A DNA stretch of 12,621 bases from Hyphomicrobiales bacterium (lineage in GTDB: Bacteria; Pseudomonadota; Alphaproteobacteria; Rhizobiales; Devosiaceae). The translations under genes and the position numbers were made by a program. How positions within the stretch are numbered: the first letter of the stretch is position 1; each line of letters opens with the position of its first letter. Below the pieces are notes generated by a model, which saw only the letters and a program-made list of their open reading frames with translations, did no database searches and was not told the DNA's origin. Location: contig JAQGKB010000339.1 in the NCBI GenBank assembly GCA_028290345.1, forward strand, positions 1 to 12,621, given 5' to 3'. Below are positions 7,241-12,621 of this stretch, one piece after another.

Positions 7241-8208
7241 CAGGCGCCCTCCCCCGAGACGATCGCCTTGGCGAGCATGCCGTGCACCCCCTTTTCGCCG
7301 TTGACCGACTGGGTGATGTGAAAATCGGCAGCGAGCGAGCAGAGTTGGTAGGCTTCCTGCCGCGACATCGACGTCTTGGTGGTGATCAACGCGATCATCT
7401 CGCGCACGGCGATGCGCAGGGCTTCGTCGAGGTCGGCATCGAACCCCATGCTGAGATAATGGGTTGGCGTTTCGGCACGCGGCAACTTGGCCAGGGGCTC
7501 GCCATTGGCCTTGTGGACGATGAACTTGAACGTGCCGGTCAGCGCGGTTTCGAGGGCGGTGACGCAAACCTCGCCATCACCTTGTGTGCCATGGCCATCG
7601 CCGCAGGAGAACAAGGCGCCACGTGCCCATACCGGCAGGAACAGCGTGCTGCCGGCGGTGAGTTGCCTGTTGTCCAGATTGCCGCCGTGCAGGCGGGGTT
7701 CCCGTGATGAGAGTTCCCCATAAGCCGGAGGAGGCGCAACGCCCATGACGCCGAAGAACGGGTTGAGCGACAGCTTCGGCCCCCAGGGCAGCCGGGCAGT
7801 TCCCGCCGCCTGATCGATGGGGATGTGGGTAAGGACCCGCTGCGCCATGATGAAATCGCCCGGCAGCGTACCGTCGAACGGTTCGATGGCGTTGAAACCC
7901 CAGTCCGCGCCGAGCGCGATATCGAGAATCTGCACTTCGAGAAGATCGTTTGGCTCGGCGCCGGATATTGCGACCGGGCCGGTGAGCAGATGGCCCCATC
8001 GGAGCGGTAGGTGGGCATCGTTGATGGCGCGCAGGGCCGGCGACACGGTCATGCCCGAACCCTCAGGTGGATAGAGCTCGGCCAGCCCGGTGAGGCACTC
8101 GATGGTTACCGTCGCGCCTGACTCCACTGTCGCTATCGGCGGAATTCGCGCGTCGAAGCGGCCCCACTGAACCGTCTCCGGGGTAGCTGGAATCATGTGA
8201 TAAGACAT
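7240..8208 (-). CDS. Acetamidase/formamidase-family amidohydrolase
   Basis: A 322-residue cytoplasmic hydrolase of the FmdA/AmdA family, which splits short amides to a carboxylate and ammonia. Family hallmarks are PLRWGHLLTGPVAISGAEPN (67-86), the HGGNLDNRQLTAGSTLFLPV core (174-193), and the Gly/Asp/His-rich metal and active-site stretch SCGDGHGTQGDGEVCVTALE (201-220). MGFDADLDEALRIA (254-267) and the terminal VNGEKGVHGMLAK are also typical. The length fits the shorter bacterial group. Start: GGAGG lies 4 nt upstream of the ATG, inside an inverted repeat. The gene overlaps the SDR gene and diverges from the GntR regulator, so it probably belongs to the same regulon. Its real substrate may be an amide-bearing intermediate of that pathway rather than free formamide or acetamide; that is inference. 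Confidence 0.92.
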   Translation of the reverse strand: MSYHMIPATPETVQWGRFDARIPPIATVESGATVTIECLTGLAELYPPEGSGMTVSPALRAINDAHLPLRWGHLLTGPVAISGAEPNDLLEVQILDIALGADWGFNAIEPFDGTLPGDFIMAQRVLTHIPIDQAAGTARLPWGPKLSLNPFFGVMGVAPPPAYGELSSREPRLHGGNLDNRQLTAGSTLFLPVWARGALFSCGDGHGTQGDGEVCVTALETALTGTFKFIVHKANGEPLAKLPRAETPTHYLSMGFDADLDEALRIAVREMIALITTKTSMSRQEAYQLCSLAADFHITQSVNGEKGVHGMLAKAIVSGEGA

Positions 8209-8212
8209 CAGG

Positions 8213-8217
8213 CCTCC
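8213..8217 (-). promoter_or_regulatory. Ribosome-binding site of the amidase gene
   Basis: GGAGG on the minus strand, 4 nt before the ATG at 8208. It is the best Shine-Dalgarno match in the window and forms the outer arm of the nested inverted repeat 8213-8278, so it could be masked in the leader RNA. Confidence 0.6.
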
Positions 8218-8278
8218 ACGCCGTCACAGAGAAGGATGCGAATGATGATCCTACATTTGTGACAGAGATGTGTGGAGG
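8213..8278 (-). promoter_or_regulatory. Nested inverted repeat in the divergent control region, possible amidase leader structure
   Basis: Three inverted repeats are almost concentric: CCTCCAC (8213-8219) with GTGGAGG (8272-8278), GTCACA (8223-8228) with TGTGAC (8258-8263), and AGGAT (8233-8237) with ATCCT (8248-8252), around a 10-nt loop. A minus-strand transcript starting above 8278 could form an 18-bp interrupted stem whose 3' arm contains the amidase GGAGG. The same DNA also holds a near-direct repeat, GTCACAGAGAAG (8223-8234) and GTGACAGAGATG (8259-8270), 10 of 12 identical with a 36-bp offset, as paired regulator sites often show. RNA switch and operator are both possible readings. Confidence 0.45.
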
Positions 8279-8287
8279 AGACAAGAG

Positions 8288-8308
8288 GTCAGACTTTTGA
8301 CGTCTGTC
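8288..8308. promoter_or_regulatory. Imperfect palindrome, candidate GntR operator
   Basis: GTCAGAC and GTCTGTC flank TTTTGAC; the inner arms CAGAC (8290-8294) and GTCTG (8302-8306) are perfect, the 7-bp arms have one mismatch. It overlaps the -35 box of the candidate promoter for the rightward operon, a position suited to repression. Assignment to the neighbouring GntR protein is inference from location; the sequence is not one I recognise as a published HutC-type operator. Confidence 0.35.
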
Positions 8309-8324
8309 CCATTGACGCGTTAAT
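8297..8324 (+). promoter_or_regulatory. Candidate promoter of the GntR-kinase-SIS operon
   Basis: TTGACG (8297-8302) and GTTAAT (8319-8324) are 16 nt apart and would start transcription about 35 nt before the TTG start of the regulator gene. The -35 box is a 5/6 match and the -10 box 4/6. A second TTGACG at 8312-8317 has no good partner. Confidence 0.3.
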
Positions 8325-8364
8325 TTTTTGATGCCAGTTTGGCCCTAACGAGCGAGAAAATGCT

Positions 8365-9150
8365 TTGAACGATATCAATTCCACCGATCTTGGAGCGAAG
8401 ATCTGGGCGTCGAACGCCCGGCGCGAGGACCTCGTGCAGCGCGTTGCCAATGCATTGCGCGAGCAGATTTTGTCCGGCCAGATGCCGGCCGGCACCAAGC
8501 TGATTCCTGAAGCAGAGTTCGCCAAAAACCTCGGCATCAGCCGCCCGAGCCTGCGGGAAGCGATCCGTATCCTGGCCCGCGAAGGGCTGATCCTGGTCAA
8601 GCACGGCGTCGGCACTTTCGTTACCGATGCCAAGAAGCCGATGTTGAATTCGCTCGAACTGATGCGCTCGATGACCGACGTCATCCGCGCCTCGGGCGGC
8701 GAGCCCGCCAGCCGTGACCTTGCAATCGACCTGATCGATGCCCCGGCCGACATCGCTGAAGAGCTGGATCTGACGCCGGGCACCAAGGTCGGCCGCATCT
8801 CGCGCGTTCGCCTGATCAGCGACAAGCCTTTCGTCGTCGCTCGCGAATATCTGGTGCTCGACGGCCAGCAGCGCAGCTTCGACACCCTCAAGGGGTTCAC
8901 GGGCGGCTCGCTCTATGAATTCATGCGCGTCAATTTGGGCGTGTCGATCTCGCACAGCACGTTGCGCATGTCGGCCGTGGCTGCCGATGCGGCGATGGCG
9001 CAGGTGCTCGGGCTGGGTAAGAAGGCGCCGCTGCTGCTCATGCGCGAACTGCATTTCGGCTTCGATGGGCAGCCCGCCCTGCTGGCCATCAACTACCACA
9101 ACACCGAAGTGGTCGAGTTCACCTCCATGCGAGCAGGTATGGTCATATGA
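8365..9150 (+). CDS. GntR-family transcriptional regulator with UTRA ligand domain (HutC type)
   Basis: Ligand-responsive DNA-binding regulator of 261 residues. The winged helix-turn-helix spans about 22-88 (VANALREQILSGQMPAGTKL, then LGISRPSLREAIRIL as recognition region and the wing VKHGVGTFVTD). Residues about 108-256 form a UTRA domain, which binds small effectors, often phosphosugars or pathway intermediates: VGRISRVRLISDKPFVVARE, a GGSLYEFM loop and LLMRELHFGFDGQPALLAINY. No membrane segment. The start is an unusual TTG: the frame is open upstream only to 8332 and has no other start, while GTG at codon 24 would cut the DNA-binding domain. The ribosome site is weak (GAG-rich, 8350-8357). 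The stop overlaps the kinase ATG (ATGA). It probably controls its own operon and the divergent amidase-SDR operon. A frl-type regulator is the closest functional analogy. Confidence 0.92.
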   Translation: MNDINSTDLGAKIWASNARREDLVQRVANALREQILSGQMPAGTKLIPEAEFAKNLGISRPSLREAIRILAREGLILVKHGVGTFVTDAKKPMLNSLELMRSMTDVIRASGGEPASRDLAIDLIDAPADIAEELDLTPGTKVGRISRVRLISDKPFVVAREYLVLDGQQRSFDTLKGFTGGSLYEFMRVNLGVSISHSTLRMSAVAADAAMAQVLGLGKKAPLLLMRELHFGFDGQPALLAINYHNTEVVEFTSMRAGMVI

Positions 9151-10061
9151 GTCACGTGCCGTTTTGTACGATCGGTAACATCAGCATTGATGATCTGGTT
9201 TTCGAGGATGGATCAACGATGTGGAAGGTACCGGGCGGCAACGCGGTGTACTCGGCCCTTGGCATCGCGGTGTGGCAGGAACGGCCGGCGGTCATCGCGC
9301 CCGTCGGCCCCGAATACCCCACCGAAGCGGTCGGCGGCCTGATCGATCTTTCATATTGCCGTCCGATCGAACGTACGTTGCGGAACTGGGGCCTCTACGA
9401 AGAGGAAGGCACCCGAATTTTCACCTTCCGCACCAAGACGCGGAACTGGGCGGACTTCAGCCCCGTAGCGGCGGACCTCGACAGCTTCACCTGCGATTTC
9501 GCCCATCTGGCGCCGCTGCGCTGGGAAATGCAGATCGAACTCGCCCGGCTGTTGCGGCAGAACGGCACGCGCGTGATTTCGGTCGACCCGGATGACCGCT
9601 ACCTGCACGAACTCGAGCACTCGACGATGATGGGCCTGCTCAACACGGTCGATCTCTTCGTTCCCAGCAAGCAGGACGTAGAAGCGCTGTTGCCGAATAC
9701 AACGCCCCTGGATGCCTTGCGTTACCTGCGGCACGCGGCACCGGACCTGCCGATGATCGCCATCAAGCTCGGTGACTGTGGAGTAATCATGCACTCGGCC
9801 GGCTCGTCCGACTATTACGAGGTGCCAACCGTCGCCGAAGAAGTCGTCGATACGACTGGCGCGGGCGATGCATTCTCCGGCGGAGCCCTCACCGGCTATG
9901 CCAAGACCCGATCACCGATCGAAGCAATGCTATGGGGCTCGGTTTCAGCCTCATTCGCTGTCGCTGCCATGGGCCCGGCGGGCCTGGTAGCGGCCAAGCC
10001 TGCGGAGGCCCGGTCACGACTGGAGCGCCTTCGACCCAGGTTGGATGCCCACGCGCTCTGA
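9147..10061 (+). CDS. PfkB/ribokinase-family carbohydrate or nucleoside kinase
   Basis: A 304-residue cytoplasmic ATP-dependent kinase that phosphorylates a sugar or nucleoside hydroxyl. The N-terminal PfkB signature region is WKVPGGNAVYSALGIAV (26-42); the C-terminal signature is DTTGAGDAFSGGALTGYA (235-252) with the anion hole Gly-Ala-Gly and catalytic base Asp241. VDLFVPSKQDVEALL (168-182) is the usual 'N/S-x-x-E' region near the Mg-ATP site, here with Ser-Lys-Gln-Asp, and AIKLGDCGVIMHSAG (205-219) is the typical strand before the signature. Length fits the family. It overlaps the regulator gene by ATGA, and a SIS protein follows, an order that resembles fructoselysine kinase FrlD and its deglycase FrlB. 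The substrate cannot be read from sequence; ribokinase, adenosine kinase and fructoselysine kinase subfamilies all share these motifs. Confidence 0.92.
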   Translation: MSHVPFCTIGNISIDDLVFEDGSTMWKVPGGNAVYSALGIAVWQERPAVIAPVGPEYPTEAVGGLIDLSYCRPIERTLRNWGLYEEEGTRIFTFRTKTRNWADFSPVAADLDSFTCDFAHLAPLRWEMQIELARLLRQNGTRVISVDPDDRYLHELEHSTMMGLLNTVDLFVPSKQDVEALLPNTTPLDALRYLRHAAPDLPMIAIKLGDCGVIMHSAGSSDYYEVPTVAEEVVDTTGAGDAFSGGALTGYAKTRSPIEAMLWGSVSASFAVAAMGPAGLVAAKPAEARSRLERLRPRLDAHAL

Positions 10062-10087
10062 TCCGAGCGCACAAAGAACTGAAAGCT

Positions 10088-10092
10088 AGGAG
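10088..10092 (+). promoter_or_regulatory. Ribosome-binding site of the SIS gene
   Basis: AGGAG, 7 nt before the GTG at 10100. It fixes the start of the SIS protein and argues against the much longer open frame that begins inside the kinase gene at 9932. Confidence 0.7.
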
Positions 10093-10099
10093 TTTGCGA

Positions 10100-11263
10100 G
10101 TGGAAAACGAAAAAACCGTCATGTTGCGCGAAGTTGCGATGCAGCCTGACTTTGTGAAGACCAATATCGATGTGATGTTGGCAGATATGCGCAAGATGGT
10201 TGCTACCCGCGACCCGGGAACGCTTGAGCACGGCTTCATGATCGGCTGCGGCGACAGCTATTGCGCCGCACTGGCAGCACGCCAGTATATGATGAAGGCG
10301 ACCGGCAAGTTCGTGGAGCCTGTCGAAGCCCTCGAATTTTCCCGGTACCTGGTAGGCGACCTGCCTGCCAATTCCTTCGTCTTCGGCGTCTCAAATTCGG
10401 GCACCGTTTCGCGCACCATCGAAGGCGTGCGCCTGGCCCGCGACAAGGGTGCCTGGACGTTCGCAGTGACCGTCAGCGCCGACAACAAGCTGGCGCAGAC
10501 CGCCGAGACGCTGATCCGCGTCAACGCGACGCCCAACATCAAGGAACTGCCGAACGGCACGCGCGTCGTGACGCCCGGCAGCATCACCTATACCGCGAGC
10601 ATGCTCGGCCTGTTCGTGGCCGCAATTGCGATCGGCGAACGGCTTGGCAATCTCGATGCGGCAAAATCCAAGCAGATGGTTGCCGACCTGCATGCGACGG
10701 CTGCCGCGATGGCCGTGGCCGACAAGTCGGTGCTGCCGCTGGCCACCAAGCTCGCTCCAACCTTCACCGCCGACCGCCAAACCGTGATCCTCGGCGGCGG
10801 CCCGAACTACGCCACCGCCTATTTCGGCATGGCGAAGTGGTTCGAGGGCCTGACCCGTCCGGCACACCTTAGCCAGCTCGAGGAGTGGGCGCACGAGCAC
10901 TACTTCATGACCGGCGAGAAGACCGACACCATCATCATCCTGCCGCCGGGCCCCGGCCGCGAGCGTGGCCTGGAACAGGCCCGTGCCGCCCGTGAAATGG
11001 GTTCGCGCGTCATCATCATCGGCGAAACCGGCGATGCCGAGTGCGAAGCGGCGTCGGACATTTACTTCGCTATGCCGGCCGGCATTCCGGAGGCATTGAC
11101 CCCGTTCGTCTACAAGCTGCCGTTTGAATATCTCAGCTGCGAAGTGTCGCGCCTGCAGAACATCGCCTTCCTCGGTTTCGATAATCTGCGTCGCCAGGAA
11201 ATCAACTTCCGCCAAATCTTCAATTCGGCGGAAACCAAGAGCGCACAGAAGGCGAGTGCGTAA
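10100..11263 (+). CDS. Two-domain SIS phosphosugar isomerase/deglycase-like protein
   Basis: A 387-residue cytoplasmic protein with two SIS domains, as in the GlmS isomerase half, AgaS, FrlB and FraB. SIS-1 (about 43-185) has MIGCGDSYCAALAA (47-60) and the phosphate-binding loop VSNSGTVSRTIEG (97-109). SIS-2 (about 225-370) has VILGGGPNYATAYFGMAKWF (229-248), and Glu249 and His265 (in EEWAHEHYF) 16 residues apart, the same spacing as the catalytic Glu/His pair of GlmS (488/504), which I also recall for FrlB/FraB. The end, ALTPFVYKLPFEYLSCEVSR (332-351), matches the form of FrlB tails. A deglycase or ketose-aldose isomerase acting on the kinase product is the best guess. Start GTG is set by AGGAG 7 nt upstream. 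It lies 38 nt after the kinase gene and overlaps the next gene by one base (TAATG). The substrate is unknown. Confidence 0.9.
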   Translation: MENEKTVMLREVAMQPDFVKTNIDVMLADMRKMVATRDPGTLEHGFMIGCGDSYCAALAARQYMMKATGKFVEPVEALEFSRYLVGDLPANSFVFGVSNSGTVSRTIEGVRLARDKGAWTFAVTVSADNKLAQTAETLIRVNATPNIKELPNGTRVVTPGSITYTASMLGLFVAAIAIGERLGNLDAAKSKQMVADLHATAAAMAVADKSVLPLATKLAPTFTADRQTVILGGGPNYATAYFGMAKWFEGLTRPAHLSQLEEWAHEHYFMTGEKTDTIIILPPGPGRERGLEQARAAREMGSRVIIIGETGDAECEAASDIYFAMPAGIPEALTPFVYKLPFEYLSCEVSRLQNIAFLGFDNLRRQEINFRQIFNSAETKSAQKASA

Positions 11264-12078
11264 TGAGCCAACTCCTCGAAATCATTGCTTCGGGGCGGAA
11301 ACCGGTCATCGGCATGGTGCAGCTTCCTGCACTGGCCGGTGGCTCCGGCTACCGGGGCGGCGGCTTCGCGCCGGTCCTCGAAAGCGCAATGTCGGAAGCC
11401 AGCATCCTCAGCGACAACGGCGTTGACGTGCTGATGATCCAGAACCTCGGCGACATTCCAGTCGATGCGCATGCAACGAACGTCCAGGTCGCCTGGATGA
11501 CCCGGGTCGTGGCCGAGGTGCGCAACAAGTTCGGACGGCCGGTTGGCATCAACCTGCTCGAAAACGATGCAGAGGCGATGTTTGCCATCGCTTCTGCCGC
11601 GGAAGCCGACTTCGTCCGCATCAAGATCTATGTCGGCGCGATGATGACGCCTTTCGGCGTCGAAACGGCGCAGGCGCATGTGGCGATCAAGGCCCGCAAC
11701 AGCTGGAATGCCGAAAAGGTCGGGATTTTCGCTGACGTGCACGATCGCACCGGCACGCCGATCTCAAGCGGCGGCTTCATCGAGGATGTCGAGTTCGCGG
11801 TGCGGCTGGGCATGGCCGATGGGTTGGTGATCACCGGCAAGACCTACGAACAGACGCTGCAGATGGTCGGACAAGCCCGCGAAAAATATCCGCGCGTGCC
11901 GATCCTCGTGGGTGGCAGCGTCACCAAGCAGAATTTTGGGGAAGTGGTGAAGACCGCGGATGGCGCGATCGTCAGCACTTCAATGAAGGACTCGGGCAGT
12001 GCCGTCGGCACATTCGTCCCGAGCAAGGTCAGAGAATTCATGGCCGTCGCAAAAGGTGTACAAGCCCGGCCGGAATAA
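11263..12078 (+). CDS. BtpA/SgcQ-family TIM-barrel protein
   Basis: A 271-residue soluble protein of the BtpA/SgcQ family, predicted TIM-barrel enzymes with no firmly established reaction; BtpA was named for an effect on photosystem I in cyanobacteria, SgcQ lies in an E. coli sugar-PTS cluster. Segments in family order: KPVIGMVQLPALAGGSGYRG (13-32), NGVDVLMIQNLGDIP (52-66), PVGINLLENDAEAMFAIASA (93-112), ADFVRIKIYVGAM (115-127), FADVHDRTGTPIS (156-168), ADGLVITGKTYEQ (185-197), and the phosphate-site-like ILVGGSVTKQNFGEVV (214-229) and DGAIVSTSMK (233-242). The last two resemble the phosphate-binding loops at the C-terminal ends of many TIM barrels, which suits a phosphorylated substrate from the upstream kinase. 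The ATG shares one base with the SIS stop codon (TAATG). Gln60 replaces the Glu that I recall as usual in this family. Confidence 0.9.
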   Translation: MSQLLEIIASGRKPVIGMVQLPALAGGSGYRGGGFAPVLESAMSEASILSDNGVDVLMIQNLGDIPVDAHATNVQVAWMTRVVAEVRNKFGRPVGINLLENDAEAMFAIASAAEADFVRIKIYVGAMMTPFGVETAQAHVAIKARNSWNAEKVGIFADVHDRTGTPISSGGFIEDVEFAVRLGMADGLVITGKTYEQTLQMVGQAREKYPRVPILVGGSVTKQNFGEVVKTADGAIVSTSMKDSGSAVGTFVPSKVREFMAVAKGVQARPE

Positions 12079-12141
12079 AATGCGGGCACTAGCCGCCAAA
12101 TAAGAAGCGCCGCCTGCACAACCAGTAAACAGGGTGTCTCC
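12079..12141 (+). other. Short spacer between the BtpA-like and BMP genes
   Basis: This 63-nt gap has no gene, no clear stem plus U-run and no obvious promoter. It ends with AGGG 7 nt before the ATG at 12142, an acceptable ribosome site. Read-through into the transporter gene is likely. Confidence 0.5.
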
Positions 12142-12621
12142 ATGTCTAGATTTGGTCTCAAATACGGTCTCGCAGCACTAGCAGTCACTGTTCTGGCGTC
12201 GGTCGCGCCGGCCTTTGCGGGCCCCCGCGTCGCGATGATTACCTCCGAATCCGGCCTCGGCGACAAGTCGTTCAACGACATGATGCTGCAGGGCATGGAG
12301 AAGGCAAAGAAGGATTTTGGTGCCGACTTCGTCGTCATCCAACCCCGAGCCGTCTCTGACTTCCAACCCCAGATCGCACGCGCCGCGGCCCAGGGTTTCG
12401 ACATCATCATCGGTTCGTCATTCGATATGATCGGGCCGATGCAAGCGGTCGCCAAGGCATTTCCCGACCAGAAATTCGGCCTTGTCGACGTGGGTCCCGA
12501 TCCGATTGCGCCCAACGTGGTCAGCACCGTGACGAAGGACTGGGAGGGTTCGTTCCTCGTCGGCTACATTGCCGCCAAGACGAGCCAGACCGGCACGATC
12601 GGCTTTGTGGGCGGCAAGGAT
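12142..12621 (+). CDS. BMP-family ABC transporter substrate-binding protein, C-terminus cut by window edge
   Basis: Periplasmic binding protein of the BMP (BmpA/PnrA/Med) family, whose studied members bind purine or other nucleosides for ABC uptake. The 160 visible residues are about half the usual length. Signal peptide: basic start, hydrophobic core LAALAVTVLAS (10-20), and AFA-G (residues 24-27), a signal peptidase I site; there is no lipobox Cys. Family motifs are VAMITSESGLGDKSFNDM (30-47), where DKSFND contacts ligand in family structures, IIIGSSFDMIGPMQAVAKAF (88-107), PDQKFGLVDV (108-117), and EGSFLVGYIAAKTSQTG (135-151) followed by IGFVGGKD. The frame has no stop and leaves the window. 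ATPase and permease genes would be expected just beyond. Family binding of nucleosides does not prove this member does so; some bind other small molecules. Confidence 0.93.
   Translation, partial: MSRFGLKYGLAALAVTVLASVAPAFAGPRVAMITSESGLGDKSFNDMMLQGMEKAKKDFGADFVVIQPRAVSDFQPQIARAAAQGFDIIIGSSFDMIGPMQAVAKAFPDQKFGLVDVGPDPIAPNVVSTVTKDWEGSFLVGYIAAKTSQTGTIGFVGGKD

Noticed and set aside
7241..7567. N-terminal extension of the SDR protein by about 109 residues
   Set aside because: This part lies inside the amidase gene in another frame and has shadow-like Arg/His-rich composition. The SDR fold begins exactly at the ATG at 7240.
8274..8278. GGAGG on the plus strand as a ribosome site for a small gene before the regulator
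   Set aside because: No start codon lies within the usual distance. The nearest TTG (8297) is 18 nt away and its frame ends after eight codons. The run is better explained as one arm of the inverted repeat.
9932..10099. N-terminal extension of the SIS protein by 56 residues
   Set aside because: It overlaps the kinase gene, is Gly/Pro/Cys-rich and not SIS-like. A good ribosome site precedes the GTG at 10100.
10391..11215. A 274-residue minus-strand open frame opposite the SIS gene
   Set aside because: No recognisable motif; a by-product of G+C-rich codon use on the opposite strand.
12079..12141. Terminator between the BtpA-like gene and the BMP gene
   Set aside because: GCGGG and GCCGC near 12082-12095 pair poorly and no U-run follows, so the transporter gene is treated as part of the operon.
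1..12621. Mobile element, prophage, CRISPR or structural RNA gene
   Set aside because: I saw no transposase or integrase sequence, no regularly spaced direct repeats and no tRNA-like cloverleaf. All coding sequence fits ordinary chromosomal families.

Overview
The window is G+C-rich and tightly packed. Its protein families are typical of Alphaproteobacteria, probably the order Hyphomicrobiales: a CheA with an Hpt domain followed by a P2-like domain, an MCP with the alphaproteobacterial-type adaptation region, a BtpA/SgcQ enzyme next to a BMP-type ABC binding protein, and frequent GTG/TTG starts with ATGA overlaps. I cannot name the genus from the sequence alone. There is no tRNA, rRNA, IS element, prophage gene or CRISPR array.

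Left block (1-4579, minus strand): a chemotaxis operon transcribed leftwards in the order STAS protein, cheY, cheA, cheW, then an MCP cut off by the window edge. Every junction is a 4-bp ATGA or GTGA overlap, so the five proteins are probably made in a coupled way. A small perfect hairpin covers the likely ribosome-binding site of the first gene. Upstream, 4580-5154 is non-coding and clearly poorer in G+C. It carries a candidate promoter with a perfect TTGACA -35 box.

Middle block (5155-6195, minus): a receiver plus HD-GYP protein with all metal and GYP motifs intact, predicted to be a cyclic-di-GMP phosphodiesterase. It lies next to the chemotaxis operon, but its own regulation is unclear.

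Right block (6326-12621): two divergent operons around a 156-bp control region (8209-8364). Leftwards run an acetamidase/formamidase-family hydrolase and an extended SDR (NAD-dependent epimerase/dehydratase), overlapping by 1 nt. Rightwards run a GntR/HutC-type regulator with a UTRA ligand domain, a PfkB-type sugar kinase, a two-domain SIS phosphosugar isomerase/deglycase-like protein, a BtpA/SgcQ TIM-barrel protein and the start of a BMP-family periplasmic binding protein. The regulator-kinase-SIS core looks like the fructoselysine/fructose-asparagine (frl/fra) pathways, but the uptake protein belongs to a family best known for nucleosides, and a BtpA protein and an amidase are added. My reading is an uncharacterised uptake and breakdown pathway for a nucleoside-like, glycosylamine-like or aminosugar compound: import by the BMP transporter, phosphorylation by the kinase, isomerisation or deglycation by the SIS protein, further processing by the BtpA protein, the SDR and the amidase. 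The ligand-sensing GntR protein probably controls both directions. This is the most interesting part of the window. The control region also contains a nested inverted repeat that, in the leftward transcript, would bury the amidase ribosome-binding site in a long stem.
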